Part shown: piece after piece, positions 1 to 6,917 of the stretch
Layout of the letters: the number at the start of each line of letters is the position of its first letter
Position numbering within the stretch: position 1 is the stretch's first letter
NCBI GenBank assembly: GCA_041748075.1
Contig: JBGTDX010000151.1
Coordinates: 1-18,454 of the forward strand
Source of the DNA: JBGSYJ01 sp041748075
GTDB taxonomy: Bacteria; Acidobacteriota; Thermoanaerobaculia; Gp7-AA8
Length of the DNA stretch: 18,454 bases
Direction of reading: 5' to 3'
Notes under the pieces: model-generated
The model's input: the letters and a program-made list of their open reading frames with translations, nothing else
What the model was told of the DNA's origin: nothing
Database searches by the model: none
Program-made: the position numbers and the translations under genes

Positions 1-1335
1 ATCGATCGACGCGCCGCTCTGCTCGTCGGTCCTGCTGATCTTCTCGAAGCGGCCGTAGTTGAATCCGGCCACCCACATCGGCTTCTCGCTCTTCCAGACG
101 GAGACGATCTCGTCACCTTCCGGCTCCTCGCGGAGGCGCACGCCCGTCGCGATGAGGTTCTGTCGTTTCGGAAAGCGGAACGTCAGCTCGTAATCCGCCG
201 CATCCGTGAAGGTTCCGATGTTCGGATACCAGCTCTCGCGGGCCCGCACCGACCAACTGTCGGGCCCGACGGGCTGAAGAACTTCACGCCCGTCGTAGCC
301 GAGCCGCAGCTGAATGACCTCTCCCTGTGTCAACGCTGAGGGAAAGACGACGGCCGCATCCGCATCCGCAACTTCCTCCCGGAAGAGACGCTTGAATCGA
401 CCGAGCTCGACTTCCTCCTGAATGATTCCGACGGGAGTCCACTCGCTTCCGTCCATCGAATATGCCGCCTCTCGGAGGCGCAACTTCGGAAGGATGTGGA
501 TCGGAAGCACACGGATGTTCGCAGCCAGCGGCTCGAGGCGAATGGTCGTCGTCCCCTCGATCGCGGCGTTCGACGCAATCTTCGTTTCGATGCGGTACTC
601 ATGCGCGTTCGCGGCGAGCGTGAGCGGTTTGCCCCGCGCCGGTCCCGCAGCCGCGTTTCTGTTTCCGAGATACCAGAACCCGCCGTCCTGCTGATCGAAC
701 GAAAGAAATCCCACCTCCTCACCGCCGAAGAACGAGAACCCGGCAGCGAGATTCCCGATCCCGGAGGGATCGACGACGATCAACGCAGCCTTGTGATCTC
801 TTCCCTTTACCGAAGCGAGAAAGACGCCCTCGGCCGGCGTGTTGAGCAGATCGCGCAGGACCCGGAGATGGAGATTGACCCGCAGCTCGTTCTTCTGGTG
901 CACGAGGTGCGCTTCCCATGCGCGGATGGCCTGCGGATCGGGTGCACGTGTTTCAGCCGAGCCGCCCTTGTGGATGTCGGCCGCCGTCGAGTCGCCATAC
1001 ATCAGGATCAGCTCGCTGAAAGAATCGACGAGAGTCTCCCCGCCGGTGACCTGACGGAGGTGCCGCCGCTCGGATTCGGCGGGCGGTGTCAGCTCGTACG
1101 ATCCCTCTCCGATGAACACGGCAGCGAAGGTGCGGCCATCGGATGTCGGGGTGAGAAAGTGAAAGGTTCCCCGCGCAAAGGTGAAGGCGTAGGCATCGCG
1201 GGTGAGCTCGAAGTTCTCGACGGAAACGACCCGTCCATCCGGACGGGCGTCCCGCAGCTCCCAGTAAAGGGGAACTTCGGAGGCATGAACAAACGTGGAG
1301 ACGGCAAATACGAGCAGGAGGGGAAGCTTTGGCAT
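1..1335 (-). CDS. Secreted M1-metallopeptidase-like protein, N-terminal part (3' end outside window)
   Basis: An uninterrupted minus-strand frame of 445 codons runs from an ATG at 1335 to the window edge without a stop. The start is preceded by a GAGG ribosome site about 10 nt upstream. Residues 1-18 (MPKLPLLLVFAVSTFVHA) form a signal peptide with a likely cut before SEVP, so the product is exported. Residues from about 360 to 445 (motifs ESWYPNIGTFTDAADYELTF and a following WVAGFNYGRFEKI) resemble the beta-rich N-terminal region that precedes the HExxH catalytic domain in M1-type and related gluzincin peptidases. The zinc motif would lie beyond position 1, so catalysis cannot be confirmed here. 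The first 300 residues are a generic beta-rich exported region that I do not recognise. It is divergent from the cysteine-motif protein at 1474. The reading frame is certain; the family is a moderate guess. Confidence 0.72.
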   Translation of the reverse strand, partial: MPKLPLLLVFAVSTFVHASEVPLYWELRDARPDGRVVSVENFELTRDAYAFTFARGTFHFLTPTSDGRTFAAVFIGEGSYELTPPAESERRHLRQVTGGETLVDSFSELILMYGDSTAADIHKGGSAETRAPDPQAIRAWEAHLVHQKNELRVNLHLRVLRDLLNTPAEGVFLASVKGRDHKAALIVVDPSGIGNLAAGFSFFGGEEVGFLSFDQQDGGFWYLGNRNAAAGPARGKPLTLAANAHEYRIETKIASNAAIEGTTTIRLEPLAANIRVLPIHILPKLRLREAAYSMDGSEWTPVGIIQEEVELGRFKRLFREEVADADAAVVFPSALTQGEVIQLRLGYDGREVLQPVGPDSWSVRARESWYPNIGTFTDAADYELTFRFPKRQNLIATGVRLREEPEGDEIVSVWKSEKPMWVAGFNYGRFEKISRTDEQSGASID

Positions 1336-1364
1336 TGGACGAACCTCGGGGATATCTTCCGTTT

Positions 1365-1375
1365 TTGTCCGACAA
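1365..1375. promoter_or_regulatory. Short palindrome in divergent intergenic region
   Basis: TTGTC-C-GACAA is a perfect 5-bp inverted repeat with a one-base centre, in the 138-bp gap between the divergent genes starting at 1335 and 1474. It is the only clear dyad in the gap and could be an operator serving either gene. There is no family-level match, so it is only a candidate. Confidence 0.22.
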
Positions 1376-1473
1376 GTCTAACCCATAGGGCTGCCGGGAC
1401 AGTCGCGCCCGCTGCGCAGGAACAAATCGCGGCGCCGGAAAGGTTGCAAGGGCCAGACAGGAGGAGATCACCA

Positions 1474-1848
1474 ATGAAAAATCGATTCCCGAGGCTTGGA
1501 GCGGCCCTCGCCGCTATCGTCGCTATCTCGTGCGCATTCGTCGTTTCGGCCTCCGAACCGGCCCGGAAGCTGGTCAAGGTCGAGTCGAAACAGGTCTGCA
1601 TGATCAACGAGCAGTTCATGGAAAAGGACCAGATCGAGGTCAAGGTCGACGGAAAGATGTACTACGGCTGCTGCGCAATGTGCGTCGAGCGGCTGAACAA
1701 GAGCGAGAAATCGCGCTATTCAGTCGATCCGCTCAGCGGCAAGAAGGTGGATAAAGCGCTGGCCGTGATCGCCGCCGACGAAGACTTCAACGTCTACTAT
1801 TTCGAGAACGAAAAGAATCTCGAAGCCTGGAACAAAAAGGCCAAATAG
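1474..1848 (+). CDS. Exported small TRASH/YHS-like cysteine-motif protein
   Basis: The 124-residue product starts at an ATG with a good GGAGGAG ribosome site 8-9 nt upstream; the same frame stays open further upstream, but that part is antisense to the M1-like gene. Residues 8-26 form a hydrophobic export signal. It contains C20, so either SPase I cutting after VSA or lipoprotein processing at AISC is possible; the first fits better. The mature part has C42, then C66-C67-A-M-C70, giving C-x23-C-x3-C, close to the C-x19-22-C-x3-C pattern of TRASH metal-binding domains. The aromatic YYGCCAMC context also resembles YHS proteins. A role in binding or sensing a soft metal ion in the periplasm is inferred from those families. 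No metal transporter lies next to it. A 7-bp-unit hairpin (1855-1936) follows the stop directly and may end the transcript. Confidence 0.8.
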   Translation: MKNRFPRLGAALAAIVAISCAFVVSASEPARKLVKVESKQVCMINEQFMEKDQIEVKVDGKMYYGCCAMCVERLNKSEKSRYSVDPLSGKKVDKALAVIAADEDFNVYYFENEKNLEAWNKKAK

Positions 1849-1854
1849 AAAACC

Positions 1855-1936
1855 AAGGATAAAGGATGAAGGATAAAGGCCGCCACCCATCCCGTGGGTG
1901 GGTGGGCTTCATCCTTCATCCTTCATCCTTCATCCT
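1855..1936. repeat. Hairpin made of 7-bp AGGATRA/CATCCTT tandem units
   Basis: The left arm (1855-1879) is three to four copies of a heptamer AGGATRA. The right arm (1907-1936) is four copies of its reverse complement, CATCCTT. Between them lies a second, nested perfect stem, CCACCCA (1883-1889) with TGGGTGG (1895-1901). The structure fills the gap between the cysteine-motif gene and the antiporter pair, ending 20 nt before the GTG start at 1956. It could stop transcription or affect translation of the next gene, but it lacks a T-tract. Confidence 0.85.
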
Positions 1937-1955
1937 GCGGTAAGCTTCGCCCCCT

Positions 1956-3200
1956 GTGGCTGCTGAGAGTCTGGCAAGGGTCGTCGTTGCGATCGCTTTC
2001 GCGATCGGTCTGGCTGTCATCGTCGGGAATCCGAAGGTCCGAAGATGGGAAGAGCGCTTCGGCCTTACGGTTCTTGCGGCCTCCGGATTCCCGTTTCTTC
2101 TCCTGGGCCTGGCTTTCAGCCGGTTCAACATCCTCTCCCTCTCCGTCCTGACCGATCTGACGCCGGCCTACGAATTCGGCCTCGGGTGGATCGGCTTCCT
2201 GGTCGGCACGCAGCTCGACGTCCGCCGTCTCGACAGGCTCCCGCGGACGCTCCTGCCTGTGATCGCGGCAGCGGCAATCCCGCCGATCCTCTTCGCTGCC
2301 GTTGCCTGCTCGCTCGTGCTGATCGGTTTCGGCGTGATGCAGGGCGAAGGACTCGTACGCGATGTCCTGATACTGGCCGCATGTGCATCAGTCAGCGCTC
2401 CGGCAAATCTGAAACTGCTCCTTCGCGGTTGCAGAAGGGAGACACATGACCTTGTCCTCGAGGTCACGAGGATCGACCAGCTGGTCGCGCTCGCGATCCT
2501 GGGATTCGTTGCCGTCACGTTCCGCCCTGACAGCACCATCGTGCTGTGGGATGTATCTCGAAGCGGCTGGTTTCTGATCACGCTGGGACTCGGGTCGATC
2601 CTCGGATGGCTGGTTTACATTCTGGTTCGAGGCGCGGCGAACCGCGCGGAAGAAGCGACGCTGGTGATGGGAGGCGTTGCGATCGCGGCCGGAGTTGCCG
2701 GATACCTCGCACTTTCGGTCGCCGTCGTTTGTGCGCTGGCGGGCGCAACCCTGATCAACTTTCCGATCAGGCGGCGGGACCGCCTGATCGAAAGCCTCAG
2801 GGCGCTCGAGCGCCCGCTCTATCTGCTGTTTCTATTCATTCTCGGCACGACCTGGCAGCCTGAGGAGTGGCAGGGTTGGGTTCTCGGACTCGTTTTTGCG
2901 CTCTCGCGTGGCTATGGCAAGCTGGTGGGCTCGCGTATGGCCATCCGGATCAAGTCCTCCGACCTCCCGAGCGCGGAGCGCTTTGCGCTCTCGATCCTGC
3001 CGGAGAGTGCCGTGGCGATCGTTGTGATCTTCACTCTGGCGACTCACGGTTCCAGCCTGCCGCCCGCGCCGGTCCGTTGGGCGATCAATGCCGTGATTGT
3101 AGGCAGCGTGGCGACGGAGATCGTCGTCCAGACACTTCAGCGGCGATACCGCCGATCGCTCGAGCGTGACGCGCTTGCTCTCGAGGAGAGCCTCCGATGA
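1956..3200 (+). CDS. CPA2-type Na+/H+ antiporter-like membrane protein, first of a coupled pair
   Basis: The 414-residue product is almost entirely hydrophobic with about 11-13 predicted membrane segments, the usual size of the PF00999 membrane domain, and has no RCK/TrkA domain. An in-frame TAA at 1941 forces the start to GTG 1956; no ribosome site is obvious. The stretch TRIDQLVALAILGF looks like the ion-binding helix of CPA antiporters, with one Asp where many relatives have two. ILPESAVAIVVI matches the late-helix position where many relatives have a basic residue. Family membership suggests proton-coupled cation exchange in the inner membrane; the substrate is unknown. Its last bases overlap the next gene (ATGA), so the two are translationally coupled. 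Sequence divergence from the typical family makes a regulatory or non-transporting partner role possible. Confidence 0.82.
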   Translation: MAAESLARVVVAIAFAIGLAVIVGNPKVRRWEERFGLTVLAASGFPFLLLGLAFSRFNILSLSVLTDLTPAYEFGLGWIGFLVGTQLDVRRLDRLPRTLLPVIAAAAIPPILFAAVACSLVLIGFGVMQGEGLVRDVLILAACASVSAPANLKLLLRGCRRETHDLVLEVTRIDQLVALAILGFVAVTFRPDSTIVLWDVSRSGWFLITLGLGSILGWLVYILVRGAANRAEEATLVMGGVAIAAGVAGYLALSVAVVCALAGATLINFPIRRRDRLIESLRALERPLYLLFLFILGTTWQPEEWQGWVLGLVFALSRGYGKLVGSRMAIRIKSSDLPSAERFALSILPESAVAIVVIFTLATHGSSLPPAPVRWAINAVIVGSVATEIVVQTLQRRYRRSLERDALALEESLR

Positions 3201-4519
3201 TCCGGGCGATGTTCGTTCTGCTCTTCGCGTGGGCTCTCACGTATGCGGCCAGATCGTTTGTCCCTTCAGACATCGAGGTGGTGGGATCCGGCGCTGCGCT
3301 CGCGTTCGGCTTTCTGCTTGTCGCTGCGATTCAGTTCGGAAAGGTCTTCGACGGCCTTCGACTCCCCCATCTGACCGGCTACATCCTCTGCGGTCTGCTC
3401 TTCGGCCCCGAGGTACTCGATCTGATCACGAAACGCATGCTCGAGGACCTGTCGCTCATCAAGGGAACGGCGGTCGGCCTGATCGCTTTTCTTGCTGGGT
3501 GTGAGCTGAACCTACGCGCGCTCCGTCCGAAGCTTCGAGGAATCCTCTCGACCGCCATCTTCACGATGATCGCGACATCGGCACTGTTGTTCGCACTCTT
3601 CTACTGGATCACTTCGCAGCTGCCGGTCACGGCAGGCTTCACGGGCATGGAACGTGCGGCCGTCGCGATGCTCTGTGCGAACGTGCTGGTCGCCTTCTCT
3701 CCCGCGGTCGTGATCGCCATCATCTCAGAGACGCGCTCGAGCGGTCCTCTGACGCAGCTCTGCATCTCTGCGGTCGTCATCGCCGATCTGATGATCGTCA
3801 TCTCTTTCTCGCTGTCCAGCGCGTTCGGCCATGCCGTTTTTCCTGCCGCCGGAAAGGGAGTCGGATTCGAGGCATTGGGACCACACATTTTCGGCTCGAT
3901 CTTCGTCGGCGCCGTGCTGGGTCTTCTTCTCGCGGTCTACCTCCGTATCGTTGGAGTCCGAAGCGGCCTGTTCATGTTCGCGATGTTGTTCATCATTGCC
4001 GAGGCGGGAAGGCCGCTGCATATCAACCCGCTGCTCGTGGGCCTGTCGGCCGGCCTGTTCCTCGAGAACCTGACGCCGATCGGCGGCGAGCAGGTGGCGC
4101 GTGAGGCACAACCCGTGACACTTCCCACATTCGCGATCTTTTTTGCCGTAATCGGTGCCGAGGTGCACCTCCGTGCATTCCTTCACGTGGCGCCGTTCGC
4201 CCTCGCCGCAGCCGTCGTCCGGGCCATGGGGATCTACATCGGAACTTTGATCGCAGCGAAGTACGCTCCCCTCGACAAGGTGCTCGCCCGCAACGTTCCC
4301 TTCGGACTTCTGCCACAGGCAGGAGTGGCGATCGCCCTCGCGGTGCTCGTACTCAATGATTTTCAGCCCTGGGGGCAGGTCCTCGGCACCGTCCTGCTTG
4401 GATCGATAGTCGTGAACGAGATCATCGGGCCGGTACTGTTCAGGATGGCCCTGCAGCGCGCGGGCGAGATTCCGCAGGAAGAGCCGGAAGCCGCGACGGA
4501 GGCGGTCGCGCCCGCGTAG
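3197..4519 (+). CDS. CPA2/KefB-type cation:proton antiporter membrane protein, second of a coupled pair
   Basis: The 440-residue product has about 12-13 membrane segments and a short acidic, Ala-rich C-terminal tail without an RCK domain. ATG 3197 overlaps the upstream stop as ATGA, with a GAGGAG ribosome site inside the upstream gene. Recognisable KefB-like pieces are LPHLTGYILCGLLFGPEVLD early (family HxTGYLLxGxxxGP), LIAFLAGCELNLRALRP, and VVIADLMIVISFS at the ion-binding helix, where a single Asp replaces the usual Asp-Asp. The late motif LLPQAGVAIALAV is the form with Gln in place of the Arg/Lys seen in many relatives. Cation/proton exchange at the inner membrane follows from the family. 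Coupling and near-equal size with the preceding gene suggest the two proteins work as a heterodimer, which is inference. Confidence 0.87.
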   Translation: MIRAMFVLLFAWALTYAARSFVPSDIEVVGSGAALAFGFLLVAAIQFGKVFDGLRLPHLTGYILCGLLFGPEVLDLITKRMLEDLSLIKGTAVGLIAFLAGCELNLRALRPKLRGILSTAIFTMIATSALLFALFYWITSQLPVTAGFTGMERAAVAMLCANVLVAFSPAVVIAIISETRSSGPLTQLCISAVVIADLMIVISFSLSSAFGHAVFPAAGKGVGFEALGPHIFGSIFVGAVLGLLLAVYLRIVGVRSGLFMFAMLFIIAEAGRPLHINPLLVGLSAGLFLENLTPIGGEQVAREAQPVTLPTFAIFFAVIGAEVHLRAFLHVAPFALAAAVVRAMGIYIGTLIAAKYAPLDKVLARNVPFGLLPQAGVAIALAVLVLNDFQPWGQVLGTVLLGSIVVNEIIGPVLFRMALQRAGEIPQEEPEAATEAVAPA

Positions 4520-4573
4520 GTGGCCCGGCCTGCCCCTGTGCCGGATGACACAACTCTTCAATTTTCACATAGT

Positions 4574-4586
4574 CTCGCGAAGCGAG
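4574..4586. terminator. Small hairpin between convergent genes
   Basis: CTCGC-gaa-GCGAG is a perfect 5-bp stem in the 80-bp gap between the convergent stops at 4519 and 4600. There is no T-tract on either strand, so terminator activity is doubtful. Nothing else stands out in this gap. Confidence 0.2.
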
Positions 4587-4599
4587 GCGTTGCCGGCGT

Positions 4600-5367
4600 T
4601 CACCGCTCGTACCGGACGGAATAGTGACGGAGGGTCGCCCGACCTTCCGTCACGATCGCGGCAACGTAGCCTGGTAGAGGGCTGAAGGCATCCATAGACC
4701 ATCGCGTCACTTCGCGCGGATCGATCGAAGCAGAGACGAGTCTCGGACGCTCCGACGGGTCGATCGAGACCTCGAAGGTGTGAAGGGGCATCGAGAGTCC
4801 CTCTCCACGGGCCTTGATATAGGCCTCTTTGCGGGTCCAGCAGGTGAAAAAAGCACTTTCCCTGTCCGTTTCCGTCCGGAGGATCGTTTCCGCTTCGCGA
4901 GGCGAGAAGAACCTTCGCGCGAGAGCGCCGGCGTCCCGGATGGATCGCACCTGCTCGATATCGATCCCTATCTCCCGCTCGAGCCCGATCGCGTACACCG
5001 CTACGGGGCCGGAATCAGACATGTTGAAGCGGATCTCACCATCGACAGACGGTTTCCCATGCGTCCCGTACGCGAACTTGACCGCCTCCGGCGTGCGCCC
5101 GGTGGACGAGGCGATCAGATGCCGGAGAATGCCCCGCGAGGCGATGAAGCGCTTGCGATGTTTTTCGAATCGGAATCGCGACGCACGCTCGACTTCATCC
5201 GGAGAAAGAACTTCCCGAAACCGCTCGAACCAGACATCGTCAGGCTCCAGCGAAGCGCACCAGACACCTACCTCTCCCTCATCCAGACGGAGTGCCGGGA
5301 GGCCGGCCGAAGTCTGAAGCTCCCAGGACAGCATCCCGGGTCCCCCGGAATCCGTCTCCGTTTTCAT
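4600..5367 (-). CDS. 4'-phosphopantetheinyl transferase, Sfp/Gsp type
   Basis: The 255-residue product matches Sfp-type transferases in length and motif order. They move phosphopantetheine from CoA onto a Ser of acyl- or peptidyl-carrier proteins. Visible motifs are FRFEKHRKRFIASRGILRHL (N-half CoA contact region), GKPSVDGEIRFNMSDSGPVA (family PxFNxSHSG), GIDIEQV (Mg-binding GxDxE) and FTCWTRKEAYIKARGEGL (WxxKEAxxK). The His of the SHS motif is Asp here, a change I believe also occurs in other members. The start ATG is preceded by AGGTGA at a good distance. No polyketide, peptide-synthetase or carrier-protein gene is in the window, so its client lies elsewhere. The gene is convergent with the antiporter pair and divergent from the receiver gene at 5581. 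Confidence 0.93.
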   Translation of the reverse strand: MKTETDSGGPGMLSWELQTSAGLPALRLDEGEVGVWCASLEPDDVWFERFREVLSPDEVERASRFRFEKHRKRFIASRGILRHLIASSTGRTPEAVKFAYGTHGKPSVDGEIRFNMSDSGPVAVYAIGLEREIGIDIEQVRSIRDAGALARRFFSPREAETILRTETDRESAFFTCWTRKEAYIKARGEGLSMPLHTFEVSIDPSERPRLVSASIDPREVTRWSMDAFSPLPGYVAAIVTEGRATLRHYSVRYER

Positions 5368-5498
5368 CTCAGGTCACCTGCGGTTCGATCATTCATTCAC
5401 GAGTGTCTTAGTCCCGGGGAGAAGCCCTCCGGATTTCATTCTGATATTCTGCGGCCACCTGGGCGAAAGGTCTAATATTCAGGGGCAGGAAAGAAGCA

Positions 5499-5543
5499 AT
5501 GAGTCCGACTCATCCCGGGAAACGGATTCCTCGGACTAGATGA
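5499..5543 (+). promoter_or_regulatory. Leader of receiver gene: 14-codon ORF overlapping a dyad
   Basis: A 14-codon frame (MSPTHPGKRIPRTR, stop at 5541) lies in the leader of the receiver gene at 5581, with GGCAGGAAAG just upstream. It spans an inverted repeat, AGTCCGA (5502-5508) with TCGGACT (5531-5537). A TAATAT stretch at 5473-5478 could be a -10 element but has no good -35. A leader-peptide role is possible; chance is at least as likely. Confidence 0.2.
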
Positions 5544-5580
5544 AGCCGGGTAGCGCACACCCGAATCAAATGGAGGACCG

Positions 5581-5976
5581 ATGACAGCAACAGGGCAGGT
5601 GGTCCTGGTCGTCGATGCCGACGAGGCGGCAAGAACCGCCGTTACGGCTTACCTTCGGGCCGCAGGCATCGACGCCATCGATTCGGAAGACGGATTCGAG
5701 GCCGTGGGCCGCATCGAGGCGGGATCTTACGCCGCGGTTCTCCTGGACGTCCGCGAAGTCCCGAGCCGCGTTGATCGAACGCTTCCGATGGGCTTCGGAG
5801 TACTCGAGCACATCCACCGGAACATACCCGACATGCTCGACCGCGTAATCGTGATGACAGCGAATGCAGCGATCTTCGTCACCTCTCCCTGGTATGACCG
5901 GGTGGGAGGCTTCATCCGGAAGCCGGTGGACAATGAAAACGTCGTCGCGATGGTTCGTGCGAAGCTGAGCGACTGA
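5581..5976 (+). CDS. Single-domain response regulator (receiver only)
   Basis: The 131-residue product is one CheY-like receiver with no output domain. Visible active-site residues are D12 and D14/E15 (VVDADE), phospho-acceptor D56 (VLLDV), T93 (VIVMTAN) and K114 (FIRKPV), so it should accept phosphate. The segment between D56 and the following GFGVLEHI is about six residues longer than in ordinary receivers (VREVPSRVDRTLPM). This lengthens the loop beside the active site. ATG 5581 has a GGAGG ribosome site four bases upstream. Such proteins act as phosphate shuttles or by protein-protein contact. The hybrid kinase with an HPt domain at 7886-10303 is a plausible donor; this is inferred only from proximity. 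A hairpin starts 17 nt after the stop, but its T-tract serves the other strand. Confidence 0.9.
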   Translation: MTATGQVVLVVDADEAARTAVTAYLRAAGIDAIDSEDGFEAVGRIEAGSYAAVLLDVREVPSRVDRTLPMGFGVLEHIHRNIPDMLDRVIVMTANAAIFVTSPWYDRVGGFIRKPVDNENVVAMVRAKLSD

Positions 5977-5984
5977 TCGTTTCC

Positions 5985-6017
5985 AAAAAAAAGCAGACGG
6001 GTGTTACGCCCGCCTGC
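5985..6017 (-). terminator. Intrinsic terminator reading on the minus strand
   Basis: On the minus strand a 9-bp GC-rich stem (GCAGGCGGG with CCCGTCTGC, one A-C mismatch) is followed at once by eight T residues. It is the best intrinsic terminator in the window. It faces transcripts coming from the right, such as the zinc-finger gene 6360-6659, leaving a 3' region of about 340 nt. On the plus strand the same stem lacks a T-tract. Confidence 0.8.
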
Positions 6018-6359
6018 CTGAAATCTTCACGTGACCTGTGCCCGGCCAGAGGATAGTTTGCGGATGGAGGTGGATGGGCTATGAAGCTGGCGTGGTTTGC
6101 TGCTGCAGTTCGAACCGCGGATTGCAGCCGGACAGAGGCCAACGTGAATGTCATCTCCTGAAATCGACCGGCATTGAGCCGTTTCCATGGTCAACACAAC
6201 AAAGCTCTCTTTTGTTCACGCTTTTACCTGGACTGAGAGTCTCAATCGGAAAAAAACGACCCGGGCTTCGCATTCCCTGAAAGCAGTGCCGGCTGTGAAA
6301 CATTGGTGAATTTCAGGCGTCGAGCTGTTGGTGGCCTCCGCCGTCGCACATCGTGCGAT
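6018..6359. other. Intergenic stretch without a convincing gene
   Basis: No open frame here looks coding. A 26-codon plus-strand frame at 6081-6161 (starts MKLAWFAAAV) has GGAGG upstream but at a long distance and no family resemblance. Small dyads include TGAGAGTCTCA (6233-6243) and AACAAA/TTTGTT around 6198-6214. Because a strong minus-strand terminator ends the stretch, it may be the long 3' UTR of the zinc-finger gene or hold a small RNA. Confidence 0.45.
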
Positions 6360-6659
6360 TCAGGCGACCTTCCTGTATGAACTCACGCTGGCAGCGCATG
6401 CTTCGAGTGCCTCGGCAAACGTGAGTCCGTCGAACATCATGCGCCACTTGAAGCAGTCGCCCTCTCTGCCGCAATTCGAACAACCGAACATTCCCTCAGC
6501 CGCAAAGACTTCCAGCGATTCGCTGTCGTCCTCCTCCTGGCAGAAGGGGCATGGCCCGATCAGACGGCTGCCGCAGCGGACGATCGGCACCGTCTCTCCT
6601 ACGAGGGCCACGAGATCCACCAGTCTCCGAACCCGATCCTCTTGTCTCTCTTTTTTCAC
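6360..6659 (-). CDS. Stand-alone DnaG-type (CHC2-like) zinc-binding domain protein
   Basis: The 99-residue product is essentially the N-terminal zinc domain of bacterial DnaG primase and nothing more. The alignment to the family is continuous: VDLVALVGETVPI (family VDIVDVIGEYV), GPCPFC at 35-40 (family GLCPFH), GMFGCSNCGREGDCFKW at 56-72 (family FHCFGCGAGGDVFSF) and FDGLTFAEALEAC (family EGLSFPEAV). Ligands would be C37, C40, C60 and C63, so the usual His is replaced by Cys. There is no TOPRIM domain and no helicase-binding region. The start is GTG with GGGAGGGG upstream. In DnaG this domain reads the single-stranded template; a lone copy might bind single-stranded nucleic acid or compete with primase, but its function is not known to me. 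An AT-rich promoter region lies upstream and a terminator at 5985-6017 downstream. Confidence 0.82.
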   Translation of the reverse strand: MKKERQEDRVRRLVDLVALVGETVPIVRCGSRLIGPCPFCQEEDDSESLEVFAAEGMFGCSNCGREGDCFKWRMMFDGLTFAEALEACAASVSSYRKVA

Positions 6660-6664
6660 GCACC

Positions 6665-6770
6665 CCTCCCGTTCTACATACGTTTAATGAATATGGTAAA
6701 CGGGAACAAAACAGATTGCAAAAACAAGGCATAAAATTGATAGATATCTACAGGTTGTAGAATTTTGAAC
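6665..6770. promoter_or_regulatory. AT-rich divergent promoter region
   Basis: This is a conspicuous AT-rich island between the minus-strand zinc-finger gene and the plus-strand GGDEF gene. On the minus strand TTGCAA and TACCAT are 17 nt apart, a reasonable -35/-10 pair for the zinc-finger gene. On the plus strand TTGATA and TAGAAT are 15 nt apart, enclosing a small dyad TCTAC-aggtt-GTAGA. From there to the GGDEF start at 6918 I see only an untranslated leader of about 150 nt. Confidence 0.4.
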
Positions 6771-6917
6771 GTGTCGCTGGCACGAGCGTTTCAGAGGGCA
6801 GGGTAGCGATCGGCGAAGACTCAGAATCGAGGTGTCCATGATCCGGAAGGGCATAGGGAGACCTCTCACCGGGCGCCTCCGTTTGGTTCTCCTTTTCTGC
6901 AGGCGCATAATCAGCCG

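Noticed and set aside
496..1473. Long plus-strand open frame upstream of and fused in frame to the cysteine-motif protein
   Set aside because: It is antisense to the M1-like gene, its translation is Arg-rich and unlike a protein family, and the ribosome site and signal peptide place the real start at 1474.
3725..4561. 278-codon minus-strand frame opposite the second antiporter
   Set aside because: The translation is rich in Arg, Asp, Glu and His with no recognisable motif, a typical shadow of a GC-rich membrane-protein gene.
4520..4599. GGATGACAC followed by GCGAAGCGAGG as a remnant of the palindromic elements
   Set aside because: The shared words are only 9-10 bases and lack ATGAACC ends, so chance is likely.
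6081..6161. 26-codon small ORF with GGAGG upstream
   Set aside because: The ribosome site is too far away, there is no family resemblance, and the frame is short enough to arise by chance.
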